Shown: positions 23,697-34,664 of the stretch, in pieces | How positions within the stretch are numbered: position 1 is the stretch's first letter | How the letters are laid out: every line of letters begins with the position of its first letter | The notes under the pieces: generated by a model | Told to the model about the DNA's origin: nothing | The model's input: only the letters and a program-made list of their open reading frames with translations | Databases searched by the model: none | Origin: Cyrtodaria siliqua | Lineage: Eukaryota; Mollusca; Bivalvia; Adapedonta; Hiatellidae | Reading direction: 5' to 3' | Assembly (NCBI GenBank): GCA_037043455.1 | Contig: JAWPHD010001802.1 | Coordinates: 124,001-188,000, forward strand | Length of the DNA stretch: 64,000 nt | Made by a program: the position numbers and the translations under genes

Positions 23697-24239
23697 TCAG
23701 AGCTCTAACCTTAAACAGTTACAAGTTTTATAACTGCTGAAAGTTATTAAAATGCCAAATTATTATCTCCCTTTGGTTTAGAGTAGCAGATAAATTTTCC
23801 CTAATAACCATTTGTAACCTAAATCAGTTACCAAGATCATTTGCTAATAAATCGAAAAGTTGCCAAATGTGCAGTGTTTATTTATGTCTGAATACTTATT
23901 ATTAAGGACAAATACATCTTCATCAAGATCCAATTAGCTGTTGTTCACTAATTGTCATGTTGGTGCCTACAAAATGATTTTTAATGAATTTTATTGCTTA
24001 ACAGTAGGTAACTTGAGAGGCTTTGCGCACTGGATTTTTATCGATGCTCATAGAATTTTATTGCATGGTTGTAAAGTTGAATAATATACAGGGAAAATTC
24101 CTGTACAGAAGATAGAATGCATCTAAACTTGAATGATTTTGTGGTAGTAACTGCTTCTGGTTACTATCCCAGTTTTAGTGTTTTTTTTAATAACAGTCAC
24201 AGGTTATGAAAAAGTTACTGTTTAAGGTTAGAGCTTTGA
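23697..24239. mobile_element. TIR element abutting the 2-kb element (543 bp)
   Basis: TCAGAGCTCTAACCTTAAAC and AGT at the left match the reverse of the right end at 22 of 23 bases. Its left end begins at the base after the neighbour's right end, suggesting insertion of one at the border of the other. Confidence 0.75.
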
Positions 24240-24652
24240 CTGACTATGGACCGGGGATGGTCGGGTGAACGGAAACACATTTTTTTAGGCCTTAGGGGTA
24301 ATATAAATGTTTTTTCTTTTTGATTTAGGGACTTTGCGCAACGTTGGAAGCTCTGTGGCTTGTTTGAACAGTTTTACTTTGTGATTTACTAGTGGACAAC
24401 TCCGACGCCGGGTCGACACCGGGCTGTGTCCGGCGAGAATTGTCCAAAAAATACCACTATATTTTATGATAACATTTCTCCACCCACTGAATTTGCATTG
24501 CACTTTCAAAATGCACTCGACATTATCGTAATTTTCGGATATAAACATACCTGATTGTGAGCTATTAAGTATTTAAAGCTATGAAAAAGGAATATATCTA
24601 GGACATATAACCAATTTTAGTGAATATTTATTTCAAATAACGTGTTATTTAC
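24240..24652. other. 5' part of SF3B4 intron 1, nothing recognised
   Basis: No element recognised between the last TIR and the exon 1 donor. Confidence 0.4.
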
Positions 24653-24686
24653 CTTGATTTCTTTCTGCTATTGGACCGGCTGCCAT
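24653..24686 (-). CDS. SF3B4: SF3B4 coding exon 1 (residues 1-11 and first base of codon 12)
   Basis: The exon reads MAAGPIAERNQ plus one base and ends at CAAG|GTAAAT, a good donor. This is the near-invariant N terminus of SF3B4 (SAP49), the SF3b subunit of the U2 snRNP that contacts pre-mRNA near the branch site in the nucleus. The start is fixed by family agreement and by the phase-1 junction: the trailing G joins AT of the next exon to make Asp12. A short exon that codes only the leader before RRM1 is the known layout of this gene in animals. Context on the 5' side is a housekeeping-like promoter with an ETS-type site and a minimal upstream ORF. Confidence 0.93.
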
Positions 24687-24697
24687 TATGACGCCAT
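24686..24697 (-). promoter_or_regulatory. Minimal upstream ORF overlapping the SF3B4 start (TAATG)
   Basis: In the 5' leader the minus strand reads ATG-GCG-TCA-TAA, and the last A of the stop is the first A of the SF3B4 ATG. This three-codon ORF with a stop-start overlap could support reinitiation or reduce translation. Whether it lies in the mRNA depends on the unmapped transcription start. Confidence 0.5.
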
Positions 24698-24750
24698 GCG
24701 ACGTTTCGGATGGGGATTTCCATTTCCGCTTCCGGTTAAACAAATATACA
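24698..24750 (-). promoter_or_regulatory. Candidate SF3B4 core promoter / 5' UTR with ETS-type site
   Basis: On the minus strand the 50 bases upstream of the leader ORF contain AACCGGAAGCGGAAATGG, with the CCGGAAG core of ETS-family sites at 24729-24735, and a GACGTCGC-like element nearer the start. CCGGAAG sites at this distance are usual in TATA-less housekeeping promoters. No TATA box is obvious. Confidence 0.35.
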
Positions 24751-25287
24751 CGAAATTGCTAAATTGACCAAAAACGTAAATTACAAAGCACAATACTGTT
24801 AATAAACGTAACATATCTGATAACCCCTAAACAATAAGTGAGTATTCATTGAAAATGTTGTATTTGTTAATTTTGCCATATTAATTTAAATCACGCTTTG
24901 TAGTGTGTAATGTGTTTTATAAACAGTTTCTGTCAATAAGCACATTACAAAACTAAATGGATGATTTAGAAAGCAGGTGTTGTCACAGATATAAAATTAT
25001 AAGTACATGTCTCTTAAGATATTGATCTTGAGTTAATAATTCAATACTCTATTTTAAGAGACAGTAAAATCATTTTGCATATAGAAAATAGGAAACATAT
25101 TATGTGTTATTTTAACAGACAATACCATTTAAAAATAGTCTCTTGCTCATCACTGGCATCAAAGGAGATTGGGCAATCCTACCTTCCATGTCCGCCACCA
25201 CTATTGTTATGTTTGAGTTCAAATAACAACAGTGGTAGGACCTTTCTTTGTATATTCCAAGAGTTTATCTATTTCTGCAAACTGTTT
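24751..25287. other. Intergenic, upstream of SF3B4, nothing recognised
   Basis: AT-rich; no divergent gene or promoter motif recognised on the plus strand. Confidence 0.4.
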
Positions 25288-27600
25288 TCGTTTCGTAATT
25301 TAAAATCGGGAATTCAAGAATTTCATCATAAATTTGTTTTAGTTCCTGCTGATAAAGCAGCTAATAATGTAATTATTGTTTGACTCATACATTACGACAA
25401 TGTTTTATCTCTGGAACTCGGTAGCACTAATTCGTATACTCCAGTTCAATCTACTGAGGATGATGTTGTTTCCACACATATCACTCGGTGCAGTACTTTC
25501 AAGGCTGAGGTAGACGAAAAGCAAAACAAACTGCTAAATATATACTGGATTCCTAAATTACATAAAAAATACGTATACGGTCCGCTTTATTTCGAATTCT
25601 AGTGCCTACACCACCACAAACATCTCCAATTTTTTAACTCCTTGTCTTGCTGCCGGTAAAGACAACGTTTAACAATATTGTGCTAAAACTTATGAAAACT
25701 CTGGGATTAATTTAATTTGGTTTGTAGCATGGTCATAAACAATTCTCTTTGTTCAGGCACAGGTGTAAATCGTTTAATTGAAAATAAGACCTGTCAGAAT
25801 AACTGTGAGAATAACAGTGAGAATAACAGTTAGAATAACTGAAACAGAGCTGAAATGGACATAACAAATAGAGTATGGTTTCATCTCGTTGGTTAATTTA
25901 AACACCTCGATGGGCTACGCCCATCTCGATGTTTAAATGAACCAACTCAGTGAAACCATACTCTATCTATTACATATTACACATTCAGGAGTCGTTCTTA
26001 ATACTCTTAAATGTGCAATAAACGTCAATTATCATCTTTAATTACTTATGACATCTCTACACTATATACAGCCTTACCACATCACCTTATTAAAGACTTA
26101 CTAAAAAAAACGTTTACTAGAGAAAAAACTAAATTTTTGGCATGTAATAATATATTAAAGCGTTTTTTACTAACGGCAGTTTAGACAATTCCACTATGTG
26201 GACTTGCCAAGACGTTTTTGAAGCATTCATTTTCCTATTAGATAATATTTTCGTCAGGTATGGAATTAGACACATTGTTGGGATCTCTATGGCAAGAACT
26301 GTTAACCTCTTATCGCAGATTTGTTCTTGTATTGCAATGAAAGAGATTTCATGTTGAGTCTTTTCATTCGAAACACAGGCAGATGTAATTGAAGCCTTTA
26401 CTGACACCTCTCGGTATTTGGATGACATATTGAACATTGAAAATCCTTTTTTTATATTATGGTTATAATATCTATCCTAAGGAACTTCAACTCAACAAAG
26501 CTATCATTTTTTGATACTGTCGCTTTTTTTTCTTGATTTACATCTCTCTATTGAAATGGCGAAACAGTTAATAAAGGATATGACAAGAGAGATGCTTTTA
26601 ATTTTGATATTGATATTGTTAATTATCTCCATTTAGATGGGGATGTTCCCCGAGCTACTTCGGGGGGTCTATGTGTCTCAAATTATTAATTTCTCTAGAG
26701 CATGTAGTCGTGTTGAGGACTTTAAAACTGAAATATGTTTATAACTAAAAAGCTACTCCAGCAGGGATTACCATAAACTTCGAAAAACCGTTGTAAAACT
26801 TTATTATCGTAACCATGATCTACTTTTAAAATATAAAAGTAATTTAAGAACTCTTCTGCGACAATGACTATCACAACCTGACTCTATGATGATGTGTTTT
26901 ACAAACTTCGTAAGATCCTTGGTCATAATCACATTCATACACTCTTTATTAAACTTGTTAAACAGTTTATCAAAATAGGTTATGACGCTATCATTTTGCA
27001 ACGTAATGCACGTTTAGTGGTTGATCCATTTACAGTTCGCCATTATGCTTTCCTCTTTGATTGTGCGATGACCGGACAGATTGTGGACCCTATCATGACG
27101 TCTACCTAAATCCTTATAGGACGGTAGAGTTTGATGTATGTCTTGTTAATCTTGTCTTGTTGTACCCTTAAAGGTTTGTTCTCTTGTTGCTCTGGCTTCT
27201 GCTAAGTCACCGAGTACTTACTTTGTAGGCTTTTGTTTTTTTAATATTATATATACATGCTCAGGTTTTTACTTATAATGCCTATTAATGCCGCCTTGTT
27301 TGTTAGCGATGATAATCTAGCGGGGATATCTTTATTTACAATGTCCCGTTTATGGGTATGGCAATATGGTATGAGTGATGTTTGGTGCACCATAGAACCT
27401 GGTTTAAACACCACAGCGGCCTTTTTTGCCACTGACCGTTCCAAGGTAGCAATATTGTCAACCCTTTTGTGTTTGTGATGTCTTATCTTGCTTTTTATTC
27501 ATCTTTAAAGTTGTTCTTTCTTTCCGTGTGTGTTTGTGGTTGACTGTCGTCCTTGAATGCTACTTTTGCTGTTCGTTTTTTATATCTACTTTTATAGCCT
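25288..27600 (+). pseudogene. Penelope-like RT (PLE-RT) copy 1, decayed, with tail
   Basis: Across several frames one can follow the family: SFRNLKSGIQEFHHKFVLVP, ADKAANNVIIV, then stop TGA, YWIPKLHKK, STLYTALPHHLIKDLL, FNFDIDIVNYLHLDGDVPRA, YKSNLRTLLRQ, to the C-terminal end at about 27109. Reverse transcriptase of a Penelope-like retroelement is the best fit: G-I-P-M-G and Y-L-D-D blocks are visible in better copies, and no GIY-YIG was seen. Many stops and frameshifts. A foldback (25868-25966) with GAGAATAACAGT repeats is inserted within it. The tail 27110-27600 carries the conserved two-stem fold. Confidence 0.75.
25868..25966. mobile_element. Near-perfect palindromic foldback (99 bp)
   Basis: ATAGAGTATGGTTTCA...ATTTAAACACCTCGATGGGC, the 3-base centre TAC, then its reverse complement, with few mismatches. 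Upstream (25796-25850) GAGAATAACAGT-like units repeat about four times. Confidence 0.85.
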
Positions 27601-28240
27601 GATAAAAAGCACATTGAAATAAAACAACAAACACATTTGATATAATAAACGACTGATATAATATGCACATCTATGAAGGTATGAGATAAGGCAGCCCCAC
27701 CCTCATTTTGTCACGGAGTATTTAAATAATTGATATCGGAAGCAAACAAGCATACAATAAACATTTAGCAGGAACATAAGTATCTGGGACAATAGACACC
27801 ATAAAGAAAAGCGATGCATATATATTCAGTTATTTTAAAAACGCAACATTTTTGATTTGCGATTATTTTTAGGCCGCTACATTTTTGTTCAATCAAGATT
27901 GTTATTTATGTAAGCACACAAGTCTCTTTGTCCCAAAGTTAAGATATGGCAATAACCATTTGAATAAGATTTGCTCTACTTCTTTCAGCTAAGACACATT
28001 TAACTTTAATATCTTTAACATGTCTAGAAATCCAAAACATACCAAGTGTTGCGTTTTCAAATATTTAAAGCAATACAACAACACTATGGCAAAAAGTACA
28101 ACTTAAAAATACGAAACATGTAAGGTATGTCGTTCCCGGTTGTGAAAGCCCATTACTTTATGTGCGATTACATGCATGACACCATTCCATAAGGATATCT
28201 GTAATGATTAAAATTTGTAGTTATTTTATATTCTTCTGCT
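27601..28240. other. No feature seen
   Basis: AT-rich; between a PLE tail and a LINE. Confidence 0.4.
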
Positions 28241-29460
28241 GGTTGTGAGTTCTATATTATTAAATCATAATCACGAAATGAGCCATTTTAGTTAACATTT
28301 TAAAAAATTCTATTGCAATATTACGCATTCTCCTTATATGTAATGAAGGTAGCTTTGACTTATCTAAAAGTAGTTTGTATGAGCTTCAGTAGTCTTCATA
28401 TATAAACCTTAGAGCTCTTTCTTGAATTATCTCATTTTGTTATGTTTGTCTTAGTAAAGAAGCGCCATGATAGTGGACAGAAGTTTGACACAATAAAGGT
28501 ATGACATGTTGTGAGCCGACTTAGCCTCCACAAGTTTTTTCTAACCGTTCGCAGAATATTCACATTGTGACCTGCTCGTAACAAATGTTTTGAATATGAG
28601 TTTTAAAAGATAAGTTAAAAACTATCTCTAAACCCAGTAGTTTTACTATTTCATCACATGTAATATTGCTATTTACAATGCTAAAAACAGGATGTTTATC
28701 TCGTGTTTTCTTACATATAGCTATAGCTTGGAATTTATCAGTATTTGCTTTCATGCTATTAATACAGAACCAGTCGATTAGAATTTTGCTTTCACTTTGA
28801 AGAACCTCCATCCGCATATCAAAGTCAGGAGTGTGAAAAGACAGCGTGTTGTCATCAGCATAACTGTATTGGGTGTTGTTGTTTTTTCAATAAACTAAAA
28901 TATATCATTAACAAAAGCATTAAATATCAGGGTTCCTAGAGTGCAGCATTTAGGAAAACCCATGGTGATATCTGTCCATTTACTGTCCTTTACTTACGAC
29001 ACTCCTTATTTTGACCTGCTGCTTTCAGCTCGATAAATACGAAGACAAGAGCAAGAGTATTCAGAAAGGCCATAGGTTGACAAGGCCTTAGATAGGTCCG
29101 TTATGATGGCTGTATTATATTAATTGCAGTCCATGGACTTATTCCAGTTCTCCAACAGTCTTAAAATGTTGGTCTGACACCCATGGCCTTTCCTAAATGC
29201 ACAAACAAATTGGTCAAATATGGCATTAAAATATTCACCTGATTGTACTGCAAACACTTTTTCAAATATTTTGGATGGAATTGGTTTGATGCTTACTGGC
29301 ATGTGGTTAGACTTGGTCATATAGTCTAATTTAAAGGTAACCTGAGCTTCTATCTGGAAATTGCTTGTAGCGACAGTAGAATTAATAAGGTTAGTTATAA
29401 AAGCAGCAAGTGTTGTTTCACTTTTCGGACAATTTAAATAGTACTTCAATGTGAAAATTA
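28241..29460 (-). pseudogene. CR1/Jockey-type LINE reverse transcriptase, decayed
   Basis: The minus strand carries, in order: PVSIKPIPSKIFEKV, then FDQFVCAFRKGHGCQTNILR (fingers/palm of a non-LTR RT), DLSKA and GFPKC remnants near 29080 and 28960, the catalytic block YADDNTLSF near 28850, then INSMKANTDKFQAI, KLLGLEI and the thumb region (SNFCPLSW, near 28470). Stops and frameshifts throughout. No endonuclease part attached. Confidence 0.8.
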
Positions 29461-30189
29461 TATATCAATTCTACAGACATTTTAGTGGTAAATACAAATT
29501 ACTTTTTGAAATCGGCTGACAAATAAAAAATCGCATTCCAAACCACATATCATCTGTACATTAATTCGAGAATTCTGACCTTAACCGGAAGAAGACGAAA
29601 AAAAGCCGCTAGGCTGCGTTTAATACCTGCATTTCAATGCAAAATTATGCTGGGACACCCATTAGAGATTTGAATCTAATATGCACGATATAGGGCCGTT
29701 TACGACACGATCACATTGGAGAGAGGCTGTTGCTGTTATTAGCACTTTACGAGAGCCGGGCCCAGTTTTATGAAACAACTTACGACAATTTTGATCGTAA
29801 ATTAATTTCTTAAATTCTTTATTTTGATTTACAATTCACAAATGAACGCGATTTCATTTCATTTTCTTATACATTTGATATGTCTGCACATAATGCACAC
29901 ATAATTGTCTACATTGAATGTATGTGAACAGTTTAAAATTTGAAATTTGTGAGACTTATCGTAAGATGTTTAACAAAACGGGGCCCTGATGTGTCGCTCT
30001 CCAATGATGGTTCACACACGTACTTCTTAGTTATAATGAAAACTGTCTACACCTTTTCAAAAATGATGACCTATCGCAGATTTAGTTCAGCAAACCGTCC
30101 TTGCCAATATGCACGCAGTTCATGTCCTAGATCGAAACAGAATTGACCTGTCTGTAAAAAGAAGTTGGTACATTATTTGTTACCTCTGC
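29461..30189. other. No feature seen
   Basis: Unassigned; likely the joint between two LINE fragments. Confidence 0.4.
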
Positions 30190-31690
30190 AGCCTTTAACT
30201 TGCGCAGTACTATGTACCAGAGCCCAAAGCAGGTCCCAGACCCGTGAAGTTTCAGTGTGGTATCTGCAACAAAGCTGGTCCCAGACCCGTGAAGTTTCAG
30301 TGTGGTATCTGCAACAAAGCTGTGACATGGAGTACACCTGGAACCTGTTGCGATGTATGATACCACCACGATGCATGGGCATGCCTGACACAGTCTATTT
30401 TGGAATGAAAAATATCAGTTGGGAATGTTTCCATTGCGGCGTACCAAATATATCGACCAGTATTTTCGACACTACGATTATTGTGTCCTCTAACTCCTTC
30501 TCTTAACTGAGTTCTGATACATCAGTCTCATATCGAAATATAAGCTCAATTATCCAACAGCCACATCTTCATCAACCAAACAGCAAACTGACCTACCTTC
30601 GCCAAAAAAGGAAAGGAAATTCCTACCCATGAGAATTATTGTCCCTAAATGTCTGTCAATAAAAACCTGCGGTAAGCCAGCGCAATTAAATAACCTGATT
30701 GCGTCTCTCTATGCCGACAATATCATTGGCAACGAATCATGGTTGAACCCAATAATTAATTCAACTGAGGCGTTCACACAGGGCTTCAAATACTACAGGT
30801 ATTACAGACAAGATGCAAATGGATGTAGAGTCTTTTCACTGGTCTCAGATTAGTATGAGAGTGACGAACCAGAAGAGCTAAAAGTGAATGATGATGCTAA
30901 CTGTGAATTGGTTTTGGTTAAAATCAAAGTAACGGGAAGCAATGACCTACATATTGACTTTTCTACAGACCGCCGAACAAGACAGATCCAGCGTATCTAG
31001 CTAAGCTCCAATCAATTATATCAAGAATCCCATCTAACAACGGGGCCCACTTATAGTTAGGAGGAGATTTCAACTTAGCAGATAATAACTGGGAAGACGA
31101 AAGTGTCAAGCTATACCCTGCCCATGGAACACAGTGCCATCAACTACTGAATCTGGCAAAGGACTCTTTCCTTGACCAAGTAATGCAAAAGCCAACTCGT
31201 ATCACAGAAACCACAGCGAACATAATATATCTCTTCTTTGCAAACAACAATACACTCATCAATGTCATCATAGGGATCTCAGACCATGATGTAGTCTTCG
31301 TAGAATCCAGTCTTCCCCAATGAGAGTCAAGGTTACACCAAGTAAGGTCAAGGGGGTACAGAAAGGCCAACTACGAAAAATGAAAGCTAGCCTTAAGAAC
31401 CTAGAACAGGACGTCCAACACAAAGAATATTGACCAACTGTGGAATGAGTTTATGAACGTTATACACTCACTCATGGAGCAACATGTACCAATCAAGCTA
31501 CTACGGGGAAATAAAGCCCACACACATTGGATCAGCAAGAAAGTTAAAACCCTAATACGCCAAAGAACAAAGTCTTCAAAGAGCAAAAGAGGACCAAAAA
31601 CTGCCAAAGACATCAGGCTGTACAAGGAAGCAAAGAATAACCTTAAGTAGTGCTATTTGAAGTAATTCGAAGACATACTAGGACAAGAAA
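30190..31690 (+). pseudogene. LINE with PHD-like finger and APE endonuclease, decayed
   Basis: 30232-30500: FQCGICNKA (twice, by a 45-bp tandem duplication), VTWSTPGTCCD, then CMGMPDTVYFGMKNISWECF and HCGVPN: a Cys/His pattern like the PHD-type fingers of CR1-group ORF1 proteins. 30629-31330: APE endonuclease remnants IASLYADNIIGNESWLNPI, YRPPNKTDPAYLAKLQS, LGGDFNLADNNWEDES, LDQVMQKPTRIT and ISDHDVVFVESSLP. 31441-31650: EFMNVIHSLMEQHVPIKLLR up to the RT border. Several stops. The RT part was replaced at 31700 by a PLE fragment. Confidence 0.8.
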
Positions 31691-31699
31691 ACCGACCAT

Positions 31700-32320
31700 A
31701 CAAACAAGATTCTGGTCTTGATAAATTTCATATATTCTTTATTAAACTTTTTAAAAAGTTTACCAAAAGAGGGTATGGCACTATCATTTTTCAAAGCACT
31801 GCAAGTTTAGTAGTTGACCCATTTACAGTTCGCCACTATGCTTTTCCTCCTTGATTGTGCCGGACAAATTGTGGACCCTATGATGACGTCTACCTAAATC
31901 CATATAGGACGGTTTGTTTTAAATCTTATCTTGTCATACTCTTAACGGGTTGTTCTCTTGCTGCTCTGGTTTCTGACAAGTCATTGATGTGGCTTTCTAA
32001 ACTTTTTTTAAATTTTATATATACATGGTCATTTATGTGTTTTACTTGCATTGCCTAATAATGCTGCCTTGGTTGTTAGAGAATGATACCTGGCGGGTAT
32101 ATCTTTATTTTCACTGTCCCGTTTACTGGGATGACAATAGAGTAATAGTGAGGTTGGTGCACGATAGCACCTGGTTTAAATTCCCAGCGGCCATTTTTGC
32201 CACTAACTTTTCCAAGGCGGTAGCTCTATTGTCAACCCTTTTATGTTTGTGATGACATATCTTGCCTTTTATTCACCTTTGCAGTTTCTGTGCGTGTTTG
32301 TGGTTGACTGTGGTCCGACT
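31700..32320 (+). pseudogene. PLE-RT copy 2: C-terminal fragment with tail
   Basis: Joined to the LINE remnant: KFHIFFIKLFKKFTKRGYG, then VVDPFTVRHYAF in shifted frames, followed by the family tail including TTGGTGCACGATAGCACCTGG and the fold at 32150-32240. A CCAGAGTTATGGCCCTTG phrase follows at 32328. Confidence 0.75.
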
Positions 32321-32463
32321 AGTAACACCAGAGTTATGGCCCTTGTTTTACTATATTATGCCATAGTCTGCCTTGTGAACACACTAGTACGTTAATTTTT
32401 TAATCTAGATGATGCGACGCTTGCTTGTTTTGCTCCCCCACATCTAGTGTTTCTGATTGGCTG

Positions 32464-33284
32464 ATACAGAGATTTGAGTATACAATGGTGTCGTAGAGAA
32501 CATGCGGACCCAAACTCGCTTTCTACTTGGAAAAAGTCAATTCTTAAAATTATAGATACACGTATTAACTTTTATAATGCTAACCCCTCTTTACTACCTC
32601 CAAGACCTAGGTTTTCCTTTCGTAATTTAAAATCGGGAATTCAGGAATTTCATAATAAATTTGTTTTAGTTCCTGCAGATAAAGCAGCTAATAATGTAAT
32701 TATTGTTTGACGCCTACATTACGTCAATGTTTTATCTCTGGAATTCGGCAGCACCAATTCGTATACTCCAGTTAATTCTACTGAAGATGATGTTGTTTCC
32801 GCACATATCACTCGGTGCACTACTTTCAAGGCTGGTGTAAACGATAAGCAAAATATACTGCCTACGATGTACTGGATTCCTAAATTACATAAAAATCCGT
32901 ATACGGCTCGCTTTATTTCTAATTCTAGTGCCTGCACCACAACAAACATCTCCAAACTTTGAACTTCTTGTCTTACTGCCGTTAAAGTTCACGTTAAACG
33001 ATATTGTGATAAAACTTATGCAAACTCTGGGATTAATTTATTTTGGTCTATAAAAAATTTAGGAGACGTTCATGATAAAATTTTCAATAAAGGTCAAGTT
33101 TCATCAATAAGTACTTATGACTTCTCTACACTATATACAACCTTACACATCATCTTATTAAAGACAAGCTAGATTCTCTTATTCAAAAAACATTCGCTAG
33201 AGAAAATACTACATTTTTGGCATGAATAATATTAAAGCTTTTTTTACTAACAGCAGTTTAGACAATTATACTATGTGGACTTGT
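32464..33284 (+). pseudogene. PLE-RT copy 3, N-terminal half
   Basis: Reads MSIQWCRREHADPNSLSTW, KKSILKIIDTRINFYNANPS, LLPPRPRFSFRNLKSGIQEF, VLVPADKAANNVIIV, stop TGA, RLHYVNVLSLEFGSTNSYTP, YWIPKLHKNPYTARFISNSS, NISKL, SINLFWS-like remnants and STYDFSTLYTT, with frameshifts toward the end. This is the best-preserved 5' half in the window. It breaks at TMWTC (33282), where the ~606-bp tandem repeat begins, and resumes at 34665. Confidence 0.8.
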
Positions 33285-34664
33285 GCAGGGTGGCGGCAGT
33301 TAAACGTCTCCCCGCGCTTGCAGTCAGTACTGCTATTCATTCGATCTTTGGAGATCGCTGAGCCCGATACTTATATTTAATTATCGGTGGTACTTTTTCA
33401 TTTCTTTTTGTTTTCTTACTTAATTTTCGATTCAGTGGTTCCACTACTCCGGCCGATTAAAAGCTCTGGGTATTATTTAACCACTTATAGGATATGTTGT
33501 CTGCTTTTTAATTTAGTCTTTTGACTGTTACTTGTGATTTGCAGGCTTCATAACCGCTGCCCCCAACTAAATTCCATTATGTTTATTTCGCTATTCGTGG
33601 CATTACATGGACCATACGCCGTACGACATGGGGAAGCACTAAACTCCATGTCCACCGCCATATGCATGCCATCTTCGGGATGATTAATATTTTGTACTAT
33701 TGATTTTTATTAATATTGAGTTCTGCTCAACCCGGGGCTAGAGGGCGTGAGCGGTAGCCAGCATATTTCACTACCGCTCATGAACAGTCTCAATAAAATC
33801 GAGACTGCAATATTTCGTATGTGTCGTTTTCGGCCGTTTCCAAAGGTCCATTATCATACTCTTTATTTATAGCACAGTGGCGTTGCTTGTGCAGTGTGGC
33901 AGCAGTAAAACGTCTCCCCGTGCTTGCAATCAGTAATGTTATTCATTCGATCTTTGGAGATCGCTGAGCCCGATACTTATATTTAATTATCGGTGGTACT
34001 TTTTCATTTCTTTTTGTTTTCTTACTTAATTTTCGATTCAGTGGTTCCACTACTCCGGCCGATTAAAGGCTCTGGGTATTGTTTAACCACTTAAAGGATA
34101 TGTTGTCTGCTTTTTAATTTAGTCTTTTGACTGTTACTTGTGATTTGCAGGCTTCATAACCGCTGCTCCCAACTAAATTCCATTATGTTTATTTCGCTCT
34201 TCGGGGCATTTAATTTTATTAGATACTGGGACCATACGCCGTACGACAATGGGAGGACTAAATTCCATGTCCACCGCCATATGCATGCCATCTTCGGGAT
34301 GGTTAATATTTTGTACTATTGATTTTATTAATATTGAGTTCTGCTCAACCCGGGGCTAGAGGGCGTGAGGGGTACCCAGCATATTTCACTACCGCTCGGA
34401 AACAGTCTCAATCAAACCGAGACTGCAATATTTCGTATGTGTCGTTTTCGGCCGTTTCCAAAGGTCCATTATCATACTCTTTTTTTATAGCAAAGTGGCG
34501 TTGCTTGTGCAGTGTGGCGGCAGTAAAACGTCTCCCCGCGCTTGCAATCAGTACTGTTATTCATTCGATCTTTGGAGATCGCTGAGCCCGATACTTATAT
34601 TGTATTTCTTTTTGTTTTCTTACTTAATTTTCGATTCGGTCCATTATCATACACTTTATTTTTG
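33285..34664 (+). repeat. ~606-bp tandem repeat (2.2 units) inserted in PLE-RT copy 3
   Basis: Unit markers GGCGGCAGTAAAACGTCTCC recur at about 33292, 33898 and 34516 (spacing 606 and 618). Other shared blocks are GATCTTTGGAGATCGCTGAG, CTTTTGACTGTTACTTGTG, CATATGCATGCCATCTTCGG and CTCAACCCGGGGCTAGAGGG. The third unit has two internal deletions. A diverged single copy sits in PLE copy 4 (37490-38018). No good coding frame. Confidence 0.92.

Larger units (their letters stand above)
1..24697 (-). other. SF3B4: SF3B4 transcription unit, 5' part (runs off left edge)
   Basis: Span from the upstream ORF/5' UTR to the left edge of the window. Four consecutive coding exons with matching phases (1, 1, 0, 0) and GT/AG borders lie in order on the minus strand and translate into the N-terminal 131 residues of splicing factor 3b subunit 4. 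The three complete introns are about 9.7, 3.1 and 6.3 kb, and the fourth is longer than 5.1 kb. I found no exon for the rest of RRM2 or for the proline-rich tail in 1-5141, so these must lie beyond the window. Introns are mostly repeat DNA. The true transcription start was not determined. Confidence 0.93.
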
